From contig CP142456.1 of assembly GCA_038049695.1 (NCBI GenBank), positions 71,881,922 through 71,945,921 on the forward strand: DNA of 64,000 nucleotides, read 5' to 3'. Below are positions 46,207 to 57,520 of this stretch, one piece after another. This DNA comes from Cinnamomum chago (Eukaryota; Streptophyta; Magnoliopsida; Laurales; Lauraceae). A program made the translations under genes and the position numbers. Positions within the stretch are counted from its first letter, which is position 1, and each line of letters opens with the position of its first letter. The notes beneath the pieces were generated by a model. The model saw nothing but the letters and a program-made list of their open reading frames with translations. It did no database searches and was not told the DNA's origin.

Positions 46207-47829
46207 TTCGAAATTCGAAAGATGCTGTTTCAAGAGGTGTGCAGATGGATGTTTTTCTTTCCCCTTTTCTTTTCCCTTGAACTGGTTTGAATGGGAAAAA
46301 GATGAAAAAACTTTAATCTGCCCAAGTTCTATAAAGAGATTACTATTCTTTCTAGTATTTCAGGTTTCAGAGGCTGTTTCTTTTTCTGTTAGAATAAGGG
46401 GGTTGTCTGCAATTTAGAAAATTGAGGAAAGATTTGGTGAAATCTAAAATTATCTAGGTTTATTTTCCATCGGACTATTGGTAAAATCCATTAATTTTGG
46501 TAGGCTTTGTATGTATGTTTGTTTTGTTAATTTGGATTTTAGATTCGAGTTTTGTTGGGTTTTCTTGGGTGAGAAAGAGGAGAAAAATTCACTATTCCAT
46601 TTTTTTGGACAGTGTCTGGTTCTGTAGCTGTGGAAAAGATCATCATCTTGGTCCTACTTTATTTTGGGCACCGTACCTGCCTGGTTATTTCAAGCAGTTT
46701 TCATACACTTTGACTCACTTAAAAGCAAAGGCCGACGTCTAGTATTGCAAAAGGACCAGCTCTCTGTTCTCTTGTGCTCCTTTGGGGGGGTGGGGGGTGG
46801 GTGTGTTTGTTTTAACAGTTTTTTTTTTTTTTTTTTTACACTTGGAAACCATTTTTGAAAACACACTTTGACCGACTTTTGTCAAAACGACATTTTTTTA
46901 GTAGTTTGTCAAAACTAGTATCAGCTTCTGTTACTTGTAATTTACTCCCTTATTTCGAACAAAAACCTTACTCTAATCCAAATAAATAAAATGTAATCTA
47001 ATTTTTATGTCATGCCATGTTATACAATAACTCCTTAAGCCATATTGACATCCAAACTTGTGTTTTTTTTTTTTTTTTCTCCTTGAGATGGGCCATCATA
47101 ATTGTTATGGGCAGAGGAAATAATGCTACCATTAAATCACCAGGATTAGTTAGTCTTTAGAACTGATTCTTTTATTAGATCACTTTGGTGCAAGGGTATA
47201 TATATTATGTAGAAGTGAAACTCTTTTTTTCTTTCCCTATCATAATATTTCATTGTTCGTGCAATATAAAATCTCCCTACAAGATGGAAGACTTTATTTA
47301 CTTTATCCTCGCAAGAGAGAAAACCAGAGTTGGTTTGGTGAGGAAAATCCAAGTTGGTTAGGTAAGGGGGAGCAATGTCTGCTTTGGTTGGTTTGTTAGA
47401 TATATCCGACATGTCCCCAGATGGGTTGAAGTTAAGAGTGAGCATCAGAATCATTTCAAAGTGGCCCATCCACTAAATGGTATGTCCCTAAAGGCACCAC
47501 GTGGCGGTAAGTGGACCGTTCAAACTTTCTTTTCAAATTTAAAGGTTCACCTGTCAAGTAATACCAATTGAAGGGTGGGGTGTGGTGGCCTGGCGCACCT
47601 CAACATATGTAGCCCATGTGGCAGGAGAGTAGAGATTGTGGTAACTTGAAACAGGGGTGCATTTAAGGATTTTTATTTAGGTGGGGCTAAACGCTTAGTC
47701 GATTTTACTAACTTTTTTGATATAAACAATATCGAAAGTTAAAAGGATCCATATAAATAAATATAATTTTTTTAGATGCTCAGATCTTCTATTCAATTGA
47801 AGGGTCTTTCCCCTACCTCCCCTAAATTC
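46207..47829. other. PLATZ 3' UTR side and intergenic sequence
   Basis: The first few hundred bases are probably 3' UTR. A G-rich run (46784-46806) is listed under findings. T runs lie at 46820-46838 and 47062-47079. No further gene is seen. Confidence 0.5.
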
Positions 47830-48572
47830 AAGTGATCATCAATTTATCATTGTCAAAACAACCTAAGATGACATTTTTTTTTTATAATCCTAGGTGTTTG
47901 GATGTCCTGAAATGGTAATTAGGGTGAGCACACATTTAACCAATTTGGATTTCTAAAGGGAATTCATTTAGATATAAGGAATTTGGTTGCCTGCTGTTAT
48001 CTTAATTATAAAAATAATTTCTTATAGTTGGTCATGAGCTCATGGCAAAGAAGAACAAAAACATCACTTAAGTATAACTCAAGTCATCCAAACATATGAA
48101 CCCTAAGGCTTGATTTATATATGAATTGAAGTTTAAAGTGTGCCCAACGGTGATTTGGTCATCTTTGGACTAGTAGATATTATGTGATTTAGGGCTTAGG
48201 GCTTGGGTTAGAATTTGAAAATGTAGGGTTTGAAATTAGGATTTAGAAATTAAGGGTTCACATTCAGGTATAGAGTGATTATGATTATACTAAAATTGAG
48301 AAGGAAGATTGCTTTAATTATGATTATTTGGTGAGAGAGAGACTAACTACAAAGACTGGTGAAGAGAAGCTTGATTGGTGCGAAGAAGATCTTAGACTCT
48401 CACTAGATAGAAGTCGAAAGAGATCCGCGTGAAGATGATTTATTTTCAACCTTTTTAGGTTTTAGAATGTGGGTCAATCACAAGACTTAAAACGTGGGGC
48501 GACAGTGTATTAAATATACGTGGGAGAGGTACATGCCCATTCAAATATAAGGTAATTTCAAAATTGATGTGG
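47830..48572 (-). repeat. Dispersed repeat, copy B (inverted partner of 40471-41094)
   Basis: Reverse complement of copy A, with ATTTAGGGCTTAGGGCTTGG, GTGCCCAACGGTGATTTGG, TATAAGGAATTTGGTTGCC and AAAACAACCTAAGATGACAT in mirrored order. Slightly longer than copy A through small insertions. Confidence 0.85.
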
Positions 48573-49876
48573 GCCTGGGTCCGCCCATGGTATATTGGGT
48601 GGGTTGCATGCATGCATGCATGTTCATGTTGTTTGTGTCCTCATGTGGGTGGATTTCACTTCTTTTAACTGACAATCCTAACGTACTGTTGCTGGCCATC
48701 AAATCAAAACAAGGAAGAACTGGGAACTCACCATTCTACTAACAGCGGTGCTACGTGCTATGCACCCCGGGATAGACTTTTTGTTCTACTAAACACTAAT
48801 AGTGGTTTTTCATCACATTGTCCTTTGAGAATTCCGTGCAACTCGGCCAGTGGGCAATTATAAGTAGCTGACCAACCATTTATGGGCATTCAGGAGGATG
48901 GGTTGTTTCCGAAAAGGGAATTGCAGCTGATCCCCACACGTTATAACCGTACGATTAAAGTAATGGATGAGAGAGAAGGGACAAACAAATTGATGAAGGT
49001 GGGGGTGGTGATTGTGATTAAGATGATGTTGATGAATGATGATAACTTGGAGGAATAAATCAACCTCAGTAGAAAGAATTAGATTTGATAGATTTTGTTC
49101 AATAATTTGGTTAACTAAGAATTGCATGAAACTCATCCAAATTGAATACAACACTTTTAGATTAATGTTATAATAAATTGTCAATTAATAAAAGTTTTCT
49201 GATTCTTTGAAAAAAAAGTTTTACAATATACAAGAAAATTATACCATTATGTAAATTATCAATGTTAAAATTTCATGACTTTCAAACATGAGTTTCATTC
49301 ACATAAAGAGGAAAACCAAAGTCAGTAAGAGGCATTATGTAATGTTGTAATGGTTAAGCATATCACTGATCACCAGGCGTTACAAATATATTCAAGACTC
49401 AAACAACAGAAAATTCATACTTGCATATAAAAATTAATATAAAAAAATGGATATATAATATGGAAATGAGCACCAAACACTATATATACATTTTTTTAGA
49501 AGAAGATCCAACAGTCACCGTTTACATAACATGGCATAATTCAAAAAAACCATATAGTCAGAAGTACCCATCACAAAAGACCCTGCAGGCAAAATGCAAT
49601 TGTTATATACCAACTTACAATAGAGAAACACAATGACAAATTTTCAATTTTCTAATCCTAAACCCAACCAATTACCAAATTAAGAAAACCCAAAATATCA
49701 ATTAAAAAACCAAAGCTAATTCATTTCTATTTGCCAAATCTAAAACCCCAAATCACCCAAAAAAAATTCCTTAATTCCTAGAACAAATAAATGCATGTTG
49801 ATCTGATGGACTGTCCACAAAATCTATCCTTAACCCGACTGAGATTCTGGAAAAAAAAAAAAAAAGATTATGAAAG

Positions 49877-49930
<54 letters not shown>

Positions 49931-50635
49931 GATAGGTTTCCCTATTTGTATTCCTACATCCAAATCCCCATTTTGAAACAGGTAAAGAGACGCCCATTTT
50001 GAAACTTTACATGTAGTTGGCATTTAATCTCCGTAACTCATGAAATAAACCTTCCTTATTAGTATGCCCACAATAGTATTTGCATGTTTTAAATCCTTGA
50101 AATTTGCTAACCAGTGACCATGTAGTGATGTGGACCAATCTCTTGAACAGAGACTCAGCGTGTAGGAGAATGGAGATATATGTAACTGCATCTACATCTA
50201 TTTATGGAAAAGGAGAGAGAAGGAGGGGAAGATGAAATTCGAAAATGCAGGATGTAGAGGGAGGCTAGAGAGGGTTTTGCTTTGTATTGATTAAAGAGGG
50301 AGAGGAGAAAATGTTTGTGGAGGATATTGGCATGGAATTGAAAGCTTTCTGCATAGATTGTTTGAGGAAATAAGTGGGCATGGGTTGAAGACGTGAGAGA
50401 GATTTAACTCATCCAATGCCTCTTCATTGTTCGACACATGTTTTGTTAATGGGTTTATGTGAAACAAAAGGTGTTAGCGAAAGGGAAGGAGATGCACTGA
50501 GGATGGTTGAAGATTCCATTTGCTGACGTGGCTCAAGGAGAAGCCAGCTTTTCCATTTGCTGATGTGGCTCAAGGAGAAGCTAACTTTGTATGAATTTTC
50601 ACGACGGTTATTCACCTTTCAAGGAAAAGAATGGA
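48573..50635. other. Intergenic, no gene seen
   Basis: AT-rich. A 43-bp direct repeat lies at about 50512-50595 (CCATTTGCTGA.GTGGCTCAAGGAGAAGC twice). No ORF is recognised. Confidence 0.5.
49880..49926. repeat. (TA)23 microsatellite
   Basis: Pure TA run of about 47 bases, after an A-rich stretch. Confidence 0.95.
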
Positions 50636-50643
50636 ATTACACT

Positions 50644-51137
50644 ATAGCTGTCAAAATGCCACATGACTAGTTAACACGATATGAACTCACACAATATTAA
50701 TGGATTTGGGTGGGCTCTTAATGGGTCTGTGCTGTTAACGGGTCGGAGCCGTTAACACGTTAAGTTATTAACAGGTTGTATACGAATTAAACCAGTAACT
50801 TGTTAATAATCCACTTAACCCGTTAAATTTTTTTAGTCCTTAAGTGTAGCTAGAATTAATTTATATTCATAAAGAAGAAATTAAAATTTATTCTTTTAGT
50901 GTGGGGTTTTAGGCGGGATCCACTCGAGATCCTTACTTACAGTTTTATGTGGCTTATATACTTTTCTCCTTATATACTTATGTATGAATTTTTTTTTAAT
51001 TTTCGAAATGACTTGATTACTTAACTGGTTGGATCATGTTTGGGTTGGATTTTTTGATCCGTTAAGTTAATGGGTCATGTACGGGTTGAGGTGATTTTAA
51101 CACGAATTCGTTAACACGACACGATTGATAACCCTAT
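50644..51137. mobile_element. Non-autonomous hAT element, 494 bp
   Basis: The perfect 8-bp TSD ATTACACT (50636-50643 and 51138-51145) flanks ends ATAGCTGTCAAAATG and, reverse-complemented, ATAGGGTTATCAATCGTGTCG. Subterminal 'GTTAACACG' and 'AACGGGTC' motifs recur in both orientations, as hAT ends do. No coding sequence. Confidence 0.85.
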
Positions 51138-51145
51138 ATTACACT

Positions 51146-51884
51146 TTGAGAATGACAACTATAATGATAATTATCCAAGACAATGCCTTTTTCTTTCCAT
51201 ACAAGGGGGCTGGCCCATGAGAGACCCCAACCGTGGGGGAAATATCTTATTCCCACGAGATCAAAACCTTAGCCATGGAAAAAAGAAGTCTATTTCCACT
51301 CGAAGAGGAATCTGTGGATTGAACCGCAGCGAAGGTGAGACTACCCTTTGTTCCTTAACTAAGACAATACTTGAAGAGCATAAAATGGGCAATTCCAAGA
51401 TTTGAAGGATTTTGGATTTCTGCTTTACTTGTAAGAAGTTATCCATTCAAATATTATTATAATTATTTTTTATTATAGTAAATGATCGGACAAGCACTCA
51501 CACACCACACGAGTTCCTAACCAACAATGAAACAATCGAGGGTTTGAGCCCTGGTTATTTATATTCATGTGGTGAGTGAGATGCCTCGCCTGTCACTACC
51601 GTGCTATCACCGAAGTTCTCTCTCACTATTGAAGGAGCTTTCTCTTTCATTCTTTCAGCACAACTTCTATATTAGCCCCCCTCTCTCTCTTAAAGGTATT
51701 TATTAATTTAGATTTTTAATTTTATTTAGTAACAATATACATAGTAATATTATATATTTAGTCTCAACTTCTACCATTTCTAATATAAATTACTTCTACC
51801 CTTTTTTATATAAATTATCACAAAAAATATATTATATAATTATATATTTAGTTCTTTTTATAAATTTTAATTTTTTAAAAAAAA
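51146..51884. other. Sequence left of the hAT transposase pseudogene
   Basis: Holds a TA-rich run (51720-51880) leading to the presumed transposase start. The hAT element's own left end was not found. Confidence 0.4.
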
Positions 51885-52158
51885 TGGCTGGACCATCACA
51901 ACCATTCAACATTATCTTCTCTCTAAATGAGGAAGATCTTGGAAATTTACCATAGGATCAAGATTAGGGGATAGAAGTAAGAGGTCATCCCTAATCTGAT
52001 GGCCCAAGTTCTTCAAATAGAAAGAAAAGAAAAACAACTTTTGCAGTCTGACAATATTTTGAAACTCTTGAGATCCCTAGTCTCATTAGAGGAATACTGA
52101 AAAAGGCACAATATAAATTCTGCAAAGAACTTTATAGCTGCAAATCATCAACGGGCAC

Positions 52159-52578
52159 TAGGGATGTAAACGGATCGGTTCCTATCCGGGTACATGGTGG
52201 ACCAAAACCCGAAACCGCTAAAGAGAAGGTGGACTCGGACCCCCAACAGTCTCAGGGCCAGTTTCTTGGTTCCGAACTCAGAACTTTTAAAGAGAACGTG
52301 AAACCAGATGCAGAACCAAAACCATATATGGGACGGGTTTGGGTCCAGGTCCGGGTTTAGGTAAAGAATCGTATGGGGAAAGAAATCTAATTTTAAAGAG
52401 TGATTCTCTAAAATCGAGGTAATGTGTTAGATCCCGGGTCTACAGGTAAGAACCAATGTGGAACAGGACCCATACCCATTTACCTTGCGGAGCCTAAATA
52501 AGGACTCAAACATGATTTTTAAAGGGTTGGAACCTCCCAGTAATTAATCGGAGAATCGGGAACACGTTTACATCCCTA
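52159..52578. mobile_element. hAT MITE inside the transposase BED zinc finger
   Basis: Ends TAGGGATGTAAACGGATCGG and ...ACACGTTTACATCCCTA are inverted repeats of the 'TAGGGATGTAAACG' type. GGACC, CCGGG and GTTCC motifs recur inside. Removing it and the next 8 bases (GGTGGCAT, a diverged TSD candidate of ACGGGCAC) rejoins the frame of the host zinc finger. Confidence 0.8.
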
Positions 52579-54151
52579 GGTGGCATGGGCCACCTTATCA
52601 GACATGTGAAATCGTGTATACGCAAACATACAAGAGGAGATGCCAATCCGAAAGCAAGGGGCGATGGCATCCAAACCCAACTTTTTCAAAGTTCTTCAAC
52701 AAGTAGGTTAGGAGTTATTAATTATAACACCGCTAATTCTAAAAACCAACTTATAAATTTTATTATAATTAATCAATTACCATTTTTGCTTGCTGAAAAT
52801 CGGTCATTTAAAGAATCTTTGAAGTAATCATCTGCCCCTGGATGGCAAAGGATTGCTAAAATCACTGCCGAAGTGATGCAATAAGTACAATTTTATCAAA
52901 GAAAAAGAGAATTTAAAAGTCACTTTTGAAAATATACTTGGAAAAGTGACAGCAACTTCAAATTTATGGACCTCCAAATAAGATGTAGGGTACATTTCAG
53001 TCACATCATATTATATTGAAAACGACTGGATTATGCAGAAGAGAATGATCTTATTCTCTTTACTTAAGTCCCGACACGCTGATGCTAGGATAGGGTCCAC
53101 TGTCTTTGAAAAATCTAGAGAATATAATATTAAAAATAAAATAATTTCTATAACTTTAGATAATGCAAGCGCCCACAATGTCGCAATAGATATACTAAAA
53201 TATGCGCTTCGACTTAATTTAAATGGAGCTATCTTTCACAATAGATGCACATGTCACATCTTAAATCTTATTGTATAAGAAGGCTTAAAACTTATTAAGC
53301 ATTCCTTACAAGCTATTAAACACATTGTAGGTTATATATTTTTTCATCTCCCACTGGAAAACAACAATGGAATGATATATGTGAAAGTCTAAATAAAAGG
53401 AAAAAAAAATACAACCATAGATGTAAAGCATACCGTGGATTTTACTTATAAAATGTTAAAAGAAGCCTTTGGTTATAAAAATATAGTCAATCAATTTTGT
53501 GCTTTATATTTGTCACATAAAAATATTGGAATACCTGAAGAGAATTGCAACTTCTTGAAATAATAATAAAAATTAGAACTCTTTCATGATGCAACCTTAT
53601 TTTTTCCTAGGGTATATTATCTAACATCAACTCAAGCTAACCCATTTTTATGAAATTAGTCTTGCTTTTGAAACATATAGAGACGTGTGAGAAAAAATGG
53701 ATACGAGGTTTTCACAATATTAAAAAAATACTCATTTAACATTTTGTTTAGCCGCTGCATTAGACCCTAGGTTAAATTAGTAAGTGTAGAAACTTTACTT
53801 AATGCAATAAATAACAACATCAACCAAACTAATGTAAATAATATTTCTACAGTTAGAACTTATTTAGAACAATTTTATTTGGAATATGCTATCCAAATGG
53901 GTAGATCCGAAACACCCTTTACCCCTATGGGCCCTCTCCAAACACATAAAGGGAGAAAAAAGGTTGTTTGGGGTCTTATGAGAGCTCTTCTTCCAGGGTA
54001 TCTAGTCACACCGTTAATGAATTAATGATGTACTTATAGATAGATCCGATTGAAGTCCCGAATGATGACCATGATATTGACCTTTTGACCTGGTGGAAAG
54101 CAGATGAAAGTAATTAAATTTTATTTGCTTTCCGCTATAGCCCCGTGATTT

Positions 54152-54387
54152 TTTTTTAACGGTAACGGAGGATTTCATCCAAAGAAAAAAAAAAGCTAAA
54201 AAGTAGAGAAAACCAAAGAAAAAAGAGGAAGGGGATGTGCAGAAGAAATGGACCACCTCCCACCCCACTTACATAATCACACACACCCAAGGAAGTAACC
54301 TATCAACCCCTTGCTTGGGCTAACACATTTGCCATGGAGTTAGCTGATCTAACCTCATGACGGAAGGAAACATTGACCCACCCATGG
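54152..54387 (-). mobile_element. 5'-truncated LINE tail inside the hAT dimerisation region
   Basis: CCCGTGATTT flanks the insert on both sides (54142-54151 and 54388-54397), a 10-bp TSD. On the minus strand the insert encodes RHEVRSANSMANVLAQARG, the last part of a plant LINE RNase H domain, then a 3' UTR ending GATGAAATCCTCCGTTACCG and an A tail. Only the last 236 bases of the LINE were copied. Confidence 0.88.
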
Positions 54388-54586
54388 CCCGTGATTTAGT
54401 AACACTTTCAGTGTTTATAGTTGCATCAGAGCAAACTTTTAATGTAGGTGGGCGCCCTATTGACAATAAGCTAACGATGCGAGCAGAAGAAACGGTGTAA
54501 ACCTGCATGTGCCTCCGAGACGGGTTCCAAGTAGAGAATAGAACACAACACTTGATAGAGGAAGATGAAATAGAAGACGAGCTTTT

Positions 54587-55088
54587 GGCATTATAGATAT
54601 CATAGTGTTCAAGATTTATCAACTTATACTCTTTGTGAAATTTAACATAGTTTTTCATGTTGTAAATTTTTTTTACATATTTTTTTTATTTCTCATAAAG
54701 TTGTAATTCTTTTTTTTTTTTTCCAGAATGTATCATAGTGTTCAAAGTACGTTGTAATTCTTTTTTTTTTTTAATATATTTCTCATTAAGTTTGAATTTC
54801 ATTAAACTTGTATTGTTTTAAAGTCTTGTAACTTCATCTCAAAGAAATACAAGTTATCATGTCTTTTTTCAATGAATGTTTGTGCATTTATTTTAGTTGA
54901 ATTATCTTGAGTTCCTTATAATAAGACTTTAATTTGTATTTTTAAACCTTAATTTTAAAAATTTATACTTTAAAAAAGGGGGGTGCGACCCGTGGGTGGC
55001 ACTACAGGGAAAAAACCGTGCCTTGAGTCGTGTTGTGCTAGGCCCCAGTTGACCTAGGCACAGCACAACATGACTTGTGAATTTTCAC
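54587..55088. other. Sequence right of the hAT pseudogene
   Basis: T-rich runs up to about 54960, then a GC-richer stretch with 'GGCACAGCACAACATGAC'-like phrases that resemble hAT subterminal repeats. No gene. Confidence 0.4.
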
Positions 55089-55490
55089 AAGGCGGCACGG
55101 CTGGGCGAGCACTTAGCTCAGCACAACCCAGTTTTCACCCAAGGGCTTTTGTTTTTCTTAAATACCATGAGGGCCGGGCTTGGACAAAAGTAGGCCCGCT
55201 GATTTGAGGGCTAGGATTGGACAAGGCGGCACGGCTGGGCGAGCACTTAGCTCAGCACAACCCAGTTTTCACCCAAGGGCTTTTGTTTTTCTTAAATACC
55301 ATGAGGGCCGGGCTTGGACAAAAGTAGGCCCGCTGATTTGAGGGCTAGGATTGGACAAGGCGGCACGGCTGGGCGAGCACTTAGCTCAGCACAACCCAGT
55401 TTTCACCCAAGGGCTTTTGTTTTTCTTAAATACCATGAGGGACTGGCTTGGACAAAAGTAGGCCCGCTGATTTGAGGGCTAGGATTGGAC
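55089..55490. repeat. Three near-identical 134-bp tandem repeats
   Basis: AAGGCGGCACGGCTGGGCG starts units at 55089, 55223 and 55357. Units one and two are identical by eye; unit three differs at a few bases (GGGACTGGCTTGG for GGGCCGGGCTTGG). The content (GGCACGGC, GGGCCGGGCTTGG, AGGCCCGC) resembles plant hAT subterminal sequence, so this may be the expanded right end of the adjacent hAT. Confidence 0.93.
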
Positions 55491-57374
55491 AATACCAGGC
55501 TCAGCCCACTTATTTTTCTTATTTACATGTGTCAATTATTTGAGGATATATGTGGGTTTATTTGAGTATGATTCTTGTGTGGGTTTTTATGATCGTTCTA
55601 ATATTACTTTTTTATATGATTCTTATATAATTTTTTATGTGATTCTTATGTGTTTTTCATCTAAATGAACCATGCATGATTATTAGTGTGTATATATATA
55701 TATATATATATATTTCTAAATATCACCTTACGCACTTGTACATCTTTTTCCGAATGTCCCGGCTAAAGAATGGGACTCTGCGAGACTCGCATACTCAAGG
55801 TGATGGGTTCTCGCATATGCAAGGCGACACAATTCATACCTATGAGGAGATATAAACTCATACATGTAAGGCAATAGCAACTCACATATGCAAGGAACGG
55901 AGAGGCCAAATTTAAAGCTTTTGACCTCACAAACCGAAGAACGGTCTCTGCTTACCGCTAGTTCTCACCCACATGCACTTTGGAGTCTCGATCCATGCAA
56001 ACTCTCTCACCCTCTTTTTTTGTCTAATTAGATTATTATACTGTCTGTTTCTTTCTGCCTTTCTCTCGCACGACATGGAAATGGAAAAAATAAGTTTGGA
56101 ATTCATGTCATCCATCTAAATAGGTCTCTCATTACTGACCAACTCTTTTATGGTTTTCTTAGCAATTCAAATCAGAAAACCGAGAGCATATAGGTTAATT
56201 AATTAGGCATTTGAATGACCTATTTAATGCAATGGATCATTGATAAGATTAATTATGTCTGAATGATTTAATATATATCATGGCCCTCTTGATGGATGTC
56301 CTCTTCTCGATGGCATCAAGTTCGTCAGTTGCATATGGGTTTCGGAATCTATGCATGGAGTTACATCTTTGAATCAAAGTGCAGAACTGATCGAGCCAGA
56401 TAACATGCTGAAATCATGTAGAATTTCAACCTCTTAAAATGAGTCATTTCACTCTATTAACTGGTAGTTGAAAGGCTACTGATTTTGAAAACATGAAAGG
56501 TATTAAAAAAAATGCAAAGACCTATTTACAACCTATTTACAAATACTAAAATCCTAGGGACCTATTTACAAATCTTAAAAAACCTTAGGGGGATATATAC
56601 AAAAAGCTCAATTAATTCTTATATTAGATTTCTTTCCACCTTGTAATAGTATTCTTGAAAGATTATGATAGAAAGAGGGAGAAATATATATTATCAATTA
56701 TATAATTTTAAGTCATTTCTTTGTTCTTTCCTTACAATGCCCTTTTTTTTTAATAGTGGGATCAACTGGATTATTCACTTTACAAAATCAAATGTGATGT
56801 TTTAAAGTTGGAGCTATATATGTTACATACACTTTTTCTTCCGATTATTATTAGAACTTTTTTTTTTTTTTTTTTTTTTGCTGATGAGGGTAACCCGTGG
56901 TATTTTTTCTTAAAAGCTTTATTTTGAAGGAAATATTGTTATACAAAGAATTATTATAGGATGCATTTGGCATTTGAAGGGAACTAAAAGTTCTATTCTT
57001 GTGTATTTATTTCATTATTGTTTAAATGGTTGCTAGAGTTCCCTTGAGGAGGTGGGGAAGCTTTCCCAGAAGGTGGTCTACAAATTTATTTATTTTTTTC
57101 GTTTTGCTAGAAGAGAAGAAGGTCTACTGTTTTGGTTGCACAGAACATATTTGTAGTTTTATTATTTATATATTTCTTGCCATGATCTAACACCCTCAAA
57201 ACATGTTTATTAATTTTTATTATATCAATACTTTATATTTTTCTTGACCATGTTATTATAATATTCAAGCACAGGCCTCCTTTTCTAATATTAGGTATTT
57301 TCTTTCCTAAGTACGGGACAACCGAAAGAGTTGGGTGTGCATCTTCTCTCTCTATTTTTTCTACCCCAACAAAT
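55491..57374. other. Intergenic, no gene seen
   Basis: A (TA)n run lies at about 55689-55713 and a T22 run at about 56858-56879. No recognisable coding sequence. Confidence 0.5.
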
Positions 57375-57520
57375 AGCTCCCTCAAGTAAGAAGAAGGCCC
57401 ACACAAGTGGGAAAAGAGTCTGCACAAGTGGTAATAGGTGATGTACCCGGGGTTCAAATCCCGAGCAGCCAAGTAAAAACTGAGGCTACTTACCACTCGA
57501 GTAAGGAGCTGTTCCTAGGT
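57375..57520 (-). mobile_element. tRNA-derived SINE, copy 2
   Basis: Same family and strand as 41262-41425: A box TACTCGAGTGG (57503-57493), B box GGATTTGAACC (57461-57451), then ACCACTTGTGCAGACTCTTTTCCCACTTGTGTGGGCC split by the same spacing as copy 1. Confidence 0.72.

Larger units (their letters stand above)
51885..54586 (+). pseudogene. hAT-family transposase pseudogene
   Basis: hAT transposases cut and paste DNA. Remnants occur in the right order: a start MAGPSQPFNIIFSLNEEDLG (51885), part of a BED zinc finger (KFCKELYSCKSSTG before 52158 and GHLIRHVKSC after 52586), the catalytic core (LQKRM-like start at about 53030, ITLDNASAHNVAIDILK, FHNRCTCHILNLIV to 53275), and the C-terminal dimerisation region (DLLTWWKADE near 54100; RDLVTLSVFIVASEQTFNVG from about 54391). 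A MITE at 52159-52578 and a LINE tail at 54152-54387 split it, and many stops and frameshifts occur. Clearly dead. Confidence 0.85.

Noticed and set aside
55000..55012. CACTACAGGG as a CACTA transposon end
   Set aside because: Only one end-like motif, no inverted partner and no 3-bp TSD; more likely part of the hAT-like region.
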